Origin: Devosia_A sp964399695
GTDB lineage: Bacteria > Pseudomonadota > Alphaproteobacteria > Rhizobiales > Devosiaceae
DNA: 64,000 nt
Reading direction: 5' to 3'
NCBI GenBank assembly: GCA_964399695.1
Contig: CAYNRZ010000010.1
Location: 62,001-126,000, forward strand
The notes under the pieces were generated by a model. That model did no database searches. It saw only the letters and a program-made list of their open reading frames with translations, and was not told the DNA's origin. Positions 8,736 to 16,975 of this stretch are shown here, one piece after another. Both the position numbers and the translations under genes were made by a program. Positions within the stretch are counted from its first letter, which is position 1; each line of letters starts with the position of its first letter.

Positions 8736-9461
8736 TCAGCCGTGATGCACGCCGTCGTCGAAGTGGAAATGCGCGTGGCTGTGGAGATGGTCGTGGGTGT
8801 GCAGCGTCCCCGCATGCGTGCGTCCATCCTTGAGCAGCAACCCGCGATTAACGAGCCGGGCGAGAAATACCGGGTCATGCGAGACCACGATCATCGCCTG
8901 CGGCAGCGTCAACAGGAGTTCGCAGAGCCGCTCATGCGCCGCCCGGTCGAGCCCGATCGTCGGCTCGTCGAGCAACAGCACTTCCGGTTCCATTGCCAGC
9001 ACCGCAGCAATCGAGATCAGCCGCTTCTCGCCGCCCGAGAGCCGGTGCGTCACGCGTTCCGCGAAGGCTTCCAGACCCAACCGCTCCAGCACCGCCATCG
9101 ACTTCGCTCTCGCCTCCGCCATCGACTGCCCCAGGTTGAGCGGGCCAAAGGCGACGTCTTCGAGCACGGTGGGGCAGAACAGCTGGTCGTCGGGATCCTG
9201 CAACACCAGTCCGGCCTTCAGCCGCACCTCGCGGAAATCCGCCTCGGTCCGCCGCTCGCGGCCGAAGGCCTCGATACTGCCCCGCGTGATCGGCAGCAGC
9301 CCGACCAATGCATGCAGCATGGTGCTCTTTCCTGCCCCGTTGTCACCGAGCAGCGCCAGCCGTTCTCCGGGATGAAGCGTCAGGTCGGCCCGCGCGATCA
9401 CCTCGCGTCCGGCATAGCCGACGGCAAGGCCCGAAACCGCAATCAGGGGCGCGTCGTTCAT
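8736..9461 (-). CDS. nikO: Ni/Co ECF transporter ATP-binding protein
   Basis: A 241-residue ABC ATPase of the CbiO/NikO type. It has Walker A GDNGAGKST near residue 39, QDPDDQLF (Q-loop segment typical of ECF ATPases), signature LSGGEKR, Walker B VLLLDEPTIGLD and a switch His in VVSHD. The C-terminus is a His-rich tail (HTHDHLHSHAHFHF), which probably binds metal. The start ATG overlaps the nikQ stop by 4 bp. Last gene of nikKMLQO; it energises import of Ni2+ or Co2+ through NikM/NikQ. Confidence 0.88.
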   Translation of the reverse strand: MNDAPLIAVSGLAVGYAGREVIARADLTLHPGERLALLGDNGAGKSTMLHALVGLLPITRGSIEAFGRERRTEADFREVRLKAGLVLQDPDDQLFCPTVLEDVAFGPLNLGQSMAEARAKSMAVLERLGLEAFAERVTHRLSGGEKRLISIAAVLAMEPEVLLLDEPTIGLDRAAHERLCELLLTLPQAMIVVSHDPVFLARLVNRGLLLKDGRTHAGTLHTHDHLHSHAHFHFDDGVHHG

Positions 9462-10231
9462 GCGAGAAACTCGATTGCGAACAACGCAACGATGCCGCCC
9501 AACGCCGCCCCAAGAAACAGCCAGTCGCGGCTCGACAGCGGCGCCGAGGCCGCAATCGGGAAATGTCCGGTATAGCCCCGGCACAGCATTGCGGCCCGCA
9601 CCCGTTCGGCCCGCTCGAGGCTGCGCACCAGCAGCATGCCGACGAGATAGCCAAGGCTGCGCCAGGTGTGGCGGTTGCTGCTGGCCCGGAAGCCCCGCAC
9701 CCGCATGGCGGTTCGCAGCCGCCGGTACTCGTCGCCGAAGGTCGCGACATAGCGCAGGGTGAGCAGCATCAGGCTGGTCAGCACTGGCGGCAGGCCGATG
9801 CGGGTCATCGCGCCAGCGAGCCGCTGCCCCCCGAGTCCGCCAAGCAGCGCCATGATCGCCAGCACTGCGGCGTTGACGCGCACGACAAGAGCGAGCGCCC
9901 GACCGACCCCCTCGGCACTCGCCGACAAGCCGAGGATCGAGAACAGCGGCGTCCCCGGCACAGTAAATGGCAAGGTCAACAGCAGGACGATCAGGAAGCC
10001 CTCGACGCCCGCCATGCGTCGCAGCACCGCCCTCGGCGCAAATCCGGAAACGGTCACCATCAGCGCTGCGATCAACAGCGCAAACCCAAGAGCGAGTGGC
10101 GCAGACAGCAGCGCCAGACAGGCCGCGAACAGCAGCGCCACCGCGAGGCGCATGCGCGGGTCGATCCGGGCCAACAGCCCGGCTTCGCGGCTCTCGATGA
10201 ACACCGCCCCGAGGCTGGCATTGCCGCTCAT
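9458..10231 (-). CDS. nikQ: ECF transporter transmembrane (T) component, CbiQ/NikQ
   Basis: A 257-residue membrane protein with about five spans. It contains the T-component coupling motif near residue 165-205 (ALRVRG-like: LRTAMRVRGFRASSNRHTWRSLG, and MLCRGYTG with the second Arg-Gly box). The ATG at 10231 overlaps the nikL stop (ATGA); upstream in-frame starts are in nikL. It links the NikO ATPase to the NikM substrate-capture protein. Confidence 0.85.
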   Translation of the reverse strand: MSGNASLGAVFIESREAGLLARIDPRMRLAVALLFAACLALLSAPLALGFALLIAALMVTVSGFAPRAVLRRMAGVEGFLIVLLLTLPFTVPGTPLFSILGLSASAEGVGRALALVVRVNAAVLAIMALLGGLGGQRLAGAMTRIGLPPVLTSLMLLTLRYVATFGDEYRRLRTAMRVRGFRASSNRHTWRSLGYLVGMLLVRSLERAERVRAAMLCRGYTGHFPIAASAPLSSRDWLFLGAALGGIVALFAIEFLA

Positions 10232-10815
10232 TTGCGGCCCCGGCGCGCGGCGATAAACGCCCAAAGGCCGAAGCCACCGAGGATGAAGCCGACGCCACCG
10301 ACCATGTCGCGAAAGCCGACGGCGCTGCGCAAGGCGTCGACCTCATCGAGCAACGGTGCCAGTTGCCGCGCCACTGCCGCCTCGATGGCGGCGGTCGACA
10401 CAGATGCAGCATCTTCAGGCACTGCGCCCGGCGCCGCCGCCGTGACGTCCGGTGCCACCGGCTCTAGGCCGGCACGCGGTGGCAGCGCGTCGGCCAGTCG
10501 CGCCGCGCCGAGCGCGAAGCTGCTGACATGGCCGTCCTGCGCATCGGCGGAAACGGTGAAATCGTCGCGATAGGGCAGGCTCAGCGCAAAGCTGCCGTCC
10601 GGCGCCGCGGTCCGGCCCGTCGCCACCACCTCCCCGCTGGAGTTGGTCAGCGTCACCGGCACGTCAATGCCGGCGCCGCCGCCGACAAAATACACCCGGC
10701 CCTCGACCGTGTCGCCAATCGCGGTGGCGAACACCTTGAGCTTGTGCGCCAGCGCCGGGGTGGCCGCCAACAGGCAAAGCAGCAGCGCGACCACTGGCCG
10801 CCAAGGTCTACGCAT
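10228..10815 (-). CDS. nikL: NikL accessory protein of the Ni/Co ECF transporter
   Basis: A 195-residue protein with a signal peptide ending ATPALAHK, so the mature form starts with a His as is usual for this family. A beta-rich carboxypeptidase-regulatory-like domain follows (VEGRVYFVGGGAG ... VPVTLTNSSGEVVATGRT), then a short helix and one C-terminal membrane span (GFILGGFGLWAFIAARR). NikL proteins with this layout replace NikN in NikKMLQO systems and sit at the periplasmic face. The ATG at 10815 overlaps the nikM 3' end by 8 bp. Recognised mainly by operon position and topology. Confidence 0.75.
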   Translation of the reverse strand: MRRPWRPVVALLLCLLAATPALAHKLKVFATAIGDTVEGRVYFVGGGAGIDVPVTLTNSSGEVVATGRTAAPDGSFALSLPYRDDFTVSADAQDGHVSSFALGAARLADALPPRAGLEPVAPDVTAAAPGAVPEDAASVSTAAIEAAVARQLAPLLDEVDALRSAVGFRDMVGGVGFILGGFGLWAFIAARRGRK

Positions 10816-11434
10816 GCTGCGAAACCCCTCTGCCGAGGTCCAGCGTCTCAGGCCGCACCCGCGACAGGAACGCCACGGCAAAGCCGGTGATCAGCGCCTC
10901 TGCCGCCAGCAGCGGCAGGTAGGTCGCTGCAACGAACGGCGCCGATGCCAGATAGTGCGGGTCGCTCAGCCCCAGCACCGCAATCACCAACCCGGCGCTT
11001 GTCGCAATGCTCAGCGCAGCCGCCACCGCCGCCAGCAGCCCTTGCCGGGCCGTCCCCTCGCTCCGCGCGATGGCGCCGCGCATCACCATCGCCCAGAACA
11101 GGCCCGGCAGAGCGATGGTCGCGGTGGTCACCCCCAGCGTCGTCAGCCCGCCGAGGCCGAAAAACACCGCCTGCAGCACCAGCCCGACAAACACCGCCGG
11201 CACCGCCGCCCAGCCCAGCACCAGCCCCATCAGCGCCGACAGCACCAGGTGCACGCTGGTCGGGCCCACCGGCACACTGATCAGGCTCACGACGAAGAAC
11301 AGCGCCGAGATCACCGCCACCCTGGGCAGCGCCGCCTCGCTCACGTTGGGCAGTGCCTTGACCAGCGCCGCGGCCGTGACCATGCCGCCGCCCACGAGCA
11401 CGGGCAGGGACAGGACGCCATCAGGTATGTGCAT
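10808..11434 (-). CDS. nikM: Ni/Co ECF transporter substrate-specific (S) component
   Basis: A 208-residue polytopic protein that begins MHIPDGVLS. The Met1-His2 N-terminus is the metal ligand in CbiM/NikM structures, and the conserved second His is in GPTSVHLVLS near residue 65-75. The frame is open upstream, but only this ATG gives the obligatory MHIPDG start. It captures Ni2+ or Co2+; the family does not tell the two apart without more context. The NikR site upstream favours nickel. Confidence 0.9.
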   Translation of the reverse strand: MHIPDGVLSLPVLVGGGMVTAAALVKALPNVSEAALPRVAVISALFFVVSLISVPVGPTSVHLVLSALMGLVLGWAAVPAVFVGLVLQAVFFGLGGLTTLGVTTATIALPGLFWAMVMRGAIARSEGTARQGLLAAVAAALSIATSAGLVIAVLGLSDPHYLASAPFVAATYLPLLAAEALITGFAVAFLSRVRPETLDLGRGVSQHA

Positions 11435-11448
11435 GGCGCCGCCCTCCG

Positions 11449-12219
11449 CTAATTCATGTCGACGGCGTTGACCCAGATCAGCCCGCCCAGTTCCACCGGC
11501 TGCGGCGTGCCGGCAGGGTCGGGCAGTTGATAGTCCGCCTTGACCAGCGCGGCAAAGCCCCACCAGCCGGCGCGGGGCAGCGCATAGTGGAAGACGCCAT
11601 TGCCGTCGGCCTTGATCACCTGGGTGATGAACGCGTCGCCCGGCGGTGTAACCGAGCCGTCATTGACCCATTCGACTTCGATCTCGGCGAACGGCACCGG
11701 CGCGCCGTCCTTTCGCACCACGCCGCTGAACAGGTTGCCGGTCCACAGCCCATAGGGCCGGACCAGCGGCTCGATCTCGACCGGCAGCCCGACCGGCTCG
11801 GCCCAGCCATCGCCCCAGTCATAGGCGTCCACCACCACCTTGGAATAATGGATGATCGACTTGCCCTCAGCCGGTTCCCAATAGGGCGCCGGCTCGACAA
11901 AGAACACGTAATTGCCGGGCTCGGCCGGCGTATAGCTGGCGCTCCAGGCGCTCTTGCCGTCGACCGGCGTCGCAACGACGCGGTCGAGCAGGTCGGTTTC
12001 GCCTGCCGGCCCCTTGACCCCGAAGCGCACGGGCTTGACCATATCCATGGTCGGGCCGCGCTCCATCGGATGGGTGAAGACCAGCGACAGTTCCAGCGGC
12101 ATGCTGTCCGCCCCGAAGCGGTCGGTAGAGGGCAGGATCTCCTGGAAATGCGCCAATGCCGGTGCAGCGCTCAGAAGCCCCAGCCCAAGCAGCAGCAGTC
12201 CCACAAGCCCCGACCGCAT
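11449..12219 (-). CDS. nikK: NikK periplasmic accessory protein (DUF4198 family)
   Basis: A 256-residue exported protein. The signal peptide ends AAPALAHFQE, again leaving an N-terminal His. The body is a DUF4198-type beta-sandwich (...YVFFVEPAPYWEPAEGK...). NikK/DUF4198 proteins accompany Ni transporters in proteobacteria and are thought to bind or hand over metal in the periplasm. First gene of the operon. Its start lies 18 bp from a perfect-spacing NikR operator. The ORF is open further upstream, but only this ATG gives a signal peptide. Confidence 0.8.
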   Translation of the reverse strand: MRSGLVGLLLLGLGLLSAAPALAHFQEILPSTDRFGADSMPLELSLVFTHPMERGPTMDMVKPVRFGVKGPAGETDLLDRVVATPVDGKSAWSASYTPAEPGNYVFFVEPAPYWEPAEGKSIIHYSKVVVDAYDWGDGWAEPVGLPVEIEPLVRPYGLWTGNLFSGVVRKDGAPVPFAEIEVEWVNDGSVTPPGDAFITQVIKADGNGVFHYALPRAGWWGFAALVKADYQLPDPAGTPQPVELGGLIWVNAVDMN

Positions 12220-12237
12220 CCCAGTCCCCAAGCCAAA

Positions 12238-12265
12238 GTATGCATGATTGAGACAATCATCATAC
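12238..12265. promoter_or_regulatory. NikR operator
   Basis: GTATGC-N16-TCATAC, 28 bp, matches the E. coli NikR operator GTATGA-N16-TCATAC in spacing and at 11 of 12 defined bases. An inner repeat ATGATTG/CAATCAT adds further dyad symmetry. It lies between the divergent nikK and nikR start codons, close to nikK, so Ni-NikR would block the transporter promoter and perhaps its own. Confidence 0.82.
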
Positions 12266-12380
12266 CACCGCGTCAACCCCGTTTGCCTGTGAGCGCGCAT
12301 GCGGCCAGCGCATGGAGCACGGTTGACGACGCCGGCGAGGGCATGCCCACTGGCCGCGATCACCAGACGGGAACGCCACC

Positions 12381-12869
12381 ATGGAACGCATCACCATCAC
12401 GCTCGAAGAGGACCTGCTCGCCGAGGTGGATGCGCTCAGCCAGCAGCGCGGCTATGCCAGCCGCTCCGAAGCCATCCGCGACCTCGTACGCAACCAGCTC
12501 GCCCAGGCGAGCGTTGCCGGCACCACGACCGATGACGTCCCCTGCTACGGCACGCTGACCTATGTCTACGACCATGGCATGCGCGACCTGCCGGCCCGGC
12601 TCACCGACAATCACCACCAGCACCACGCCATCTCGGTGGCGACGACGCATGTGCATCTCAATTCCGACGACTGTCTCGAAGTCTCGATCCTCGCCGGCAC
12701 GGCCAGCGAGCTGCAGAGCTTTGCCGACAGCGTCACCAGCCAGCGCGGCGTCCGCTACGGCCGTCTGCATGTGGTGCCGGTCACCCCGACCTCACCACGG
12801 CATCTGCATGGCCATGGTCACTCGCATGGGCACGACCATTCGCACCCGCATGACCACGATCACGACTGA
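12381..12869 (+). CDS. nikR: Nickel-responsive repressor
   Basis: A 162-residue NikR. The ribbon-helix-helix domain is at 1-50 (RITITLEEDLLAEVDAL, then SRSEAIRDLVRNQL). The ACT-like metal domain has the high-affinity site residues in the expected arrangement: a His in NHHQHH, His-x-His in TTHVHL, and Cys in DDCLEV. A His/Asp-rich C-terminal tail of about 25 residues is extra relative to E. coli NikR (133 residues) and may sequester metal. Divergent from nikKMLQO with the operator between. Represses Ni uptake when Ni2+ is ample. Confidence 0.9.
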   Translation: MERITITLEEDLLAEVDALSQQRGYASRSEAIRDLVRNQLAQASVAGTTTDDVPCYGTLTYVYDHGMRDLPARLTDNHHQHHAISVATTHVHLNSDDCLEVSILAGTASELQSFADSVTSQRGVRYGRLHVVPVTPTSPRHLHGHGHSHGHDHSHPHDHDHD

Positions 12870-12881
12870 CCGGCGCGACGC

Positions 12882-13646
12882 CTAGAGTCGATCGCGCCCG
12901 CGGAACCGCCGCTGATAACCCGCGTCGTAAAGCGCGCTGTCGCGGAAGCCTTCCGCGGCGAGCGTCTTGCCGACAAAGATGATGGCGGTGCGCTCGATCG
13001 GCTCGGCGGCAAGCAGTCCGGCAATTGTCGCCAGCGTGCCGTGGACAATGCGCTCGTCGGGCCAACTCGCCCGCGCCACCACCGCCACCGGGCAATCGGC
13101 GCCATAGAGCGGCGTCAACTCGTCGACCACGCGCTCAAGCCCATGGATGCCGAGATGGATGGCCAGCGTCGCCCCCGTCGCCCCGAACCCGGCCAGTGTC
13201 TCGCCATCCGGCATCGGCGACGCGCGACCACCGAGCCGGGTCAGCACCAGGCTCTGCGCCACGGCCGGGATCGTCAGCTCCCGCCCCAGCGCCGCCGCTG
13301 CCGCGGCAAAGGCCGGCACGCCCGGCGTCAGCGTGTAGGCAATGCCGCGCGCTTCGAGCCGGCGGATCTGCTCAGCCACCGCGCTCCAGATCGACAGGTC
13401 GCCCGAATGCAGTCGCGCCACATCCTCGCCCGCCGCGTCGGCCCGGACATATTCCGCCTCGATCTCGTCGAGCGACATCGGCGCGGTGTCGACCAGCCGC
13501 GCCCCGTCCGGACAATGACTCAGCAACTCCACCGGCACGATCGAGCCGGCATAGAGGCAGACCGGGCAACGGGCGAGCAGGTCGCGACCGCGCACGGTGA
13601 TCAGGTCGGCGGCCCCCGGGCCGGCGCCGATGAAATGCACGGTCAT
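12882..13646 (-). CDS. cobM: Precorrin-4 C11-methyltransferase
   Basis: A 254-residue SAM-dependent tetrapyrrole methylase: MTVHFIGAGPGAADLITVRG at the N-terminus, the YAGSIVP segment typical of CobM, and GVPAFAAAAAALGRELTIP. Converts precorrin-4 to precorrin-5 in the aerobic corrin route. Its ATG overlaps the cobL stop by 4 bp. Last gene of the cob operon, convergent with nikR with a 12-bp gap. Confidence 0.92.
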   Translation of the reverse strand: MTVHFIGAGPGAADLITVRGRDLLARCPVCLYAGSIVPVELLSHCPDGARLVDTAPMSLDEIEAEYVRADAAGEDVARLHSGDLSIWSAVAEQIRRLEARGIAYTLTPGVPAFAAAAAALGRELTIPAVAQSLVLTRLGGRASPMPDGETLAGFGATGATLAIHLGIHGLERVVDELTPLYGADCPVAVVARASWPDERIVHGTLATIAGLLAAEPIERTAIIFVGKTLAAEGFRDSALYDAGYQRRFRGRDRL

Positions 13647-14860
13647 CGTTTCACCCAGCTCCACTGCGTCACCGGCATGGCCGGCCGCCAGCCGGTCATC
13701 GTGCCCACCGGGCTGGCATGGGCAATGGCGATGCGGCTCAGCGTGCCGCCCAGTTGCTTGTGCCGATCCAGCAGCAGCAGCTCCAGTTCCGTCGTCACCG
13801 CGTTGGCGACCAGCACCCCGCCCGGCTTCAGCGCCGCAATCGCCGCTTCCAGCACGCCCGGCTCGCTGCCGCCCCCGCCAACAAACACCGCGTCCGGCTC
13901 TTGCAACCCCGCCAGCGCCCCCGGCGCGGTGCCCTCGACCACCGCCAGGTCCGGCACCCCGAACGCCAGCGCGTTCCGACGAATGCGCCCGACCCGCTCC
14001 GGCTGGGCCTCGATGGCAATCGCCCGCATCGCAGGATCGGCCAGCATCCATTCGATGCCAACGGAACCCGACCCCGCCCCGATGTCCCACAACAGCTGCC
14101 CGCGCCTCGGCGCCAGCGCCGACAGCGTGATCGCCCGCATCTCGCGCTTGGTCAGTTGCCCGTCATGCTCATAAAGCGCATCGGGCAGCCCGGCCGCCCG
14201 CGCCAGCACCCGTGCATCGGGCGAAGCCACCACTTCGATGGCGCAGAGGTTTAGCGGGTCGACATCCGCCAAATCAAAGCTGGCCACCACCGCCTGCCGC
14301 AGCCGCTCGCGCGGCCCCCCCAGCGCTTCCAGCAGCGTCAGCCGCGAGCCGCCGAACCCATTGGCCGCCAGCAGCGCCGCCACACCCTTTGGCCCTTCGG
14401 CATCGGACGTTAGCGCCAGTATCCGCCGCCCCGGCTGCAGGTGCGGCAAGATCAGCTCGATCGGCCGTCCATGCAGCGATACCATCGTCGTGTCCTGCAA
14501 CGGCCAGCCCAGACGCGCCGCCGCGAGGCTGAAGGCCGGGGGCGCCGGCACCACGTCCATCTCGTCGGCCGGCACATGCTGGCTCAGCGTCGCACCGATG
14601 CCGAACAGGAACGGATCGCCCGAAGCCAGCACGCAGACCCGCCGTCCGCGCGCCGCGACAATCGCCTCAAGCGAAGCCGACAGCGGGCTCGACCATTTCT
14701 GCGCTTCGCCTGCGATCAGCGGCGTCGCCAGTTCGAGATGCCGCGCACCTCCGAACACCATCTCCGCCCCGGCGACCAGCGCGCGGGCGTGTTCGCCCAG
14801 CCCGGCAATGCCGTCCTCGCCGATGCCGACAATCGACAGCCAACGCGTCGCAAATTTCAT
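13643..14860 (-). CDS. cobL: Precorrin-6Y C5,15-methyltransferase (decarboxylating)
   Basis: A 405-residue two-domain enzyme of normal length. The N-terminal CbiE-type methylase (about 1-200) begins SIVGIGEDGIAGL. The C-terminal CbiT-type Rossmann methylase (about 235-405) has LLWDIGAGSGSVGIEWM and VFVGGGGSEPGVLEAAI. It methylates C5 and C15 and decarboxylates the acetate side chain of precorrin-6Y/6B. Overlaps cobJ by 4 bp upstream and cobM by 4 bp downstream, indicating coupled translation. Confidence 0.92.
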   Translation of the reverse strand: MKFATRWLSIVGIGEDGIAGLGEHARALVAGAEMVFGGARHLELATPLIAGEAQKWSSPLSASLEAIVAARGRRVCVLASGDPFLFGIGATLSQHVPADEMDVVPAPPAFSLAAARLGWPLQDTTMVSLHGRPIELILPHLQPGRRILALTSDAEGPKGVAALLAANGFGGSRLTLLEALGGPRERLRQAVVASFDLADVDPLNLCAIEVVASPDARVLARAAGLPDALYEHDGQLTKREMRAITLSALAPRRGQLLWDIGAGSGSVGIEWMLADPAMRAIAIEAQPERVGRIRRNALAFGVPDLAVVEGTAPGALAGLQEPDAVFVGGGGSEPGVLEAAIAALKPGGVLVANAVTTELELLLLDRHKQLGGTLSRIAIAHASPVGTMTGWRPAMPVTQWSWVKR

Positions 14861-15618
14861 GGGCGCACCCCGATACTGCGCGGCGTGTAGATCAGTTCCG
14901 GCTGCCCCGGCCGGGCAATCCGCCGGGTCTCGGGCGAGCCGATGATCACGCAGGTCGCCATGTCGGCCAGCGCCGGATCGGCCTCGGCGAGCCGCATCAC
15001 CGTCAGCTTCTCATCCGGCCGCCCGGCGGCACGCCCGAAAATCACCGGCACATCGGCCGGCAGCACGCCGCGGAGCACATCGAAGGCGGCGCCAAGCTGC
15101 CACGGCCGGCTGCGGCTGATCGGGTTGTAGAGCGCAATCACCAGCCCTGCCTTCGCGACCGCCTCCAGCCGGGCAGTGATCACTTCCCAGGGTTTGAGGT
15201 TGTCCGAAAGCGAGATCGCGCAGAAATCATGTCCCAACGGCGCCCCGGCCCGCGCCGCGACGGCCAGCATCGCCGTGACCCCCGGCACCACCCGGAGGTT
15301 AATCTCGCGCCAGGCCTCCGGCCCGTGTTCGATCGCCTCGCAGACCGCCGCGGCCATGGCGAACACCCCTGGATCGCCACCCGAGACGATACAGGCCACG
15401 TCGCCCGCTGCCGCCCGGGTCAGCGCCGCCTGCGCCCGGTCGAGTTCCTCGCGATTGTCCGAGGCCACCGCCCGCTGGTCGTCGCGCAGTTCCAGTCGCG
15501 CCAGATAGGGCGCATAGCCGAAGAAAACCTGTGCCGCGGCAACGGCCTCGCTCGCCTCCGGCGTCACCTGCGCGGGGCTGCCCGGCCCGAGCCCCACGAC
15601 ATAGAGCCGCCCGCTCAT
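14857..15618 (-). CDS. cobJ: Precorrin-3B C17-methyltransferase
   Basis: A 253-residue tetrapyrrole methylase: GRLYVVGLGPGSPAQVTPEA start, VASDNREELDRA, and CIVSGGDPGVFAMAAAV followed by VVPGVTAMLAVAARAGAPLGHDF, which is diagnostic for CobJ/CbiH. Performs ring contraction and C17 methylation to precorrin-4. ATG overlaps the cobI stop. Length is that of single-domain CobJ, so it is not fused to another step. Confidence 0.93.
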   Translation of the reverse strand: MSGRLYVVGLGPGSPAQVTPEASEAVAAAQVFFGYAPYLARLELRDDQRAVASDNREELDRAQAALTRAAAGDVACIVSGGDPGVFAMAAAVCEAIEHGPEAWREINLRVVPGVTAMLAVAARAGAPLGHDFCAISLSDNLKPWEVITARLEAVAKAGLVIALYNPISRSRPWQLGAAFDVLRGVLPADVPVIFGRAAGRPDEKLTVMRLAEADPALADMATCVIIGSPETRRIARPGQPELIYTPRSIGVRP

Positions 15619-16337
15619 GTCCCCGCCCAGCCCGGCACGAGGATCAGCGAGAAGTATGGCGCGGCATCGTCGAGCTTCTCGGCCAGCGGCGTCACCGCCT
15701 GCTGGGCCGTCGTGCCGCGCGCCACATAGACGGCCTCCGCCATCCTCCCGGCCGCCGCAATCGCCCGGCGCACCTTGGCGAGGTTGCGCCCGAGCTTCAT
15801 GATCACCACCGCCTCGCTGTCGGTGAGGCGGCGCAGCAGTTCCGGCTCGTCCAGCGTCCCCGGCAGCACCGTCAGCACATCATCGCCCTGCGCAATCGGC
15901 ACCCCGGCCACCGACCAGCAGCCCGACATGGCGCTGATCCCCGGCACCACTTCGTTGGCGAAGCGCGGCGCCAGCCGCACATGCAGGTGCATATAGGAGC
16001 CATAGAACAGCGGGTCGCCCTCGCTCAGCACCACGACATTCCGCCCGGCCTCGAGATGCATGGCCACCGCCGCCGCCGATGCATCGTAGAAACCGGTGAT
16101 TGCGGCCTTGTAGTCGTCGTGATGGCGATGGATTTCTGTCGTCACCGGATAGAGCAGCGGCAGTTCCACCTGCCCCGGCCGCAGCAGGTCCGCCACCACG
16201 GCGCGGGCATTGCTGGTGTTCCCCGCCTTGGCGAAATAGGCGACCACATCGGCGCGCTCGATCGCCCGCACGGCCTTCAGCGTCAGCAGTTCCGGGTCGC
16301 CGGGCCCGGTCCCGACACCAATAAGGCGGCCGGTCAC
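15615..16337 (-). CDS. cobI: Precorrin-2 C20-methyltransferase
   Basis: A 240-residue methylase starting at GTG: GRLIGVGTGPGDPELLTLKAVRAI, then VVLSEGDPLFYGSYMHLHVRL and VVPGISAMSGCWSVAGVPI, the CobI/CbiL pattern. Makes precorrin-3A. The GTG overlaps the cobH stop codon by 4 bp (GTGA). Confidence 0.92.
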   Translation of the reverse strand: MTGRLIGVGTGPGDPELLTLKAVRAIERADVVAYFAKAGNTSNARAVVADLLRPGQVELPLLYPVTTEIHRHHDDYKAAITGFYDASAAAVAMHLEAGRNVVVLSEGDPLFYGSYMHLHVRLAPRFANEVVPGISAMSGCWSVAGVPIAQGDDVLTVLPGTLDEPELLRRLTDSEAVVIMKLGRNLAKVRRAIAAAGRMAEAVYVARGTTAQQAVTPLAEKLDDAAPYFSLILVPGWAGT

Positions 16338-16966
16338 AGCCCGGGCCTCGCTAGCGCGTTGATCGCGGCCGCCGTCATGGCGCTGCCGCCCAGCCGCCCG
16401 CGCACGATGGCGAACGGAATGCCCGCGTCATGGGCCGCCAGTGCGTCCTTCGATTCCGCCGCCCCAACAAATCCCACCGGCATGCCGATGATCGCCGCCG
16501 GACGCGGTGCGCCGTCGTCGAGCATCTCCAGCAGATGGAACAGCGCCGACGGCGCATTGCCGATGGCGACCAGCGCCCCGTCCAGTTGCGCGCCCCAGAG
16601 GTGCAAGGCCGCGGCCGAGCGGGTGTTGCCGATCTCGGCGGCCAGCCCCGCCACCTCGGCCTCGCCGATGGTGCAGACCACCGCATTGTCGGCCGGCAGC
16701 CGCGAGCGGGTCACGCCGCGCGCCACCATTTCGGTATCGCAGAGGATCGGCGCGCCGCCAACGAGTGCGTTGCGTGCAGCGGCGACAAAGCCCGCCGAAA
16801 ACTCGAAATGCTCGGCGGCCTCGACGAGACCGCACGCATGCACCATGCGCACGGCGAGCTCGGCCTCATCGGGCGCAAAGCGCTCCAGCCGTGCCTCGGC
16901 GCGAATGATCGCGAAGGACCGCTTATAGATGGCCATGCCATCCTTGATGTACTCGTAGCGCGACAT
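16334..16966 (-). CDS. cobH: Precorrin-8X methylmutase
   Basis: A 210-residue CobH/CbiC. The catalytic His is in MVHACGLVEAAEHFEFS, with GAPILCDTEMVARGVTRSRL and the C-terminal IIGMPVGFVGAAESKDAL segment. Moves the C11 methyl to C12, giving hydrogenobyrinate. Nine bases separate its ATG from the cobG stop. Confidence 0.94.
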   Translation of the reverse strand: MSRYEYIKDGMAIYKRSFAIIRAEARLERFAPDEAELAVRMVHACGLVEAAEHFEFSAGFVAAARNALVGGAPILCDTEMVARGVTRSRLPADNAVVCTIGEAEVAGLAAEIGNTRSAAALHLWGAQLDGALVAIGNAPSALFHLLEMLDDGAPRPAAIIGMPVGFVGAAESKDALAAHDAGIPFAIVRGRLGGSAMTAAAINALARPGL

Positions 16967-16975
16967 CGACGTCCT

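Noticed and set aside
7155..9575. 806-residue plus-strand frame across the GH4 and nikO genes
   Set aside because: It crosses two well-supported minus-strand genes and their gap, and has no recognisable domain.
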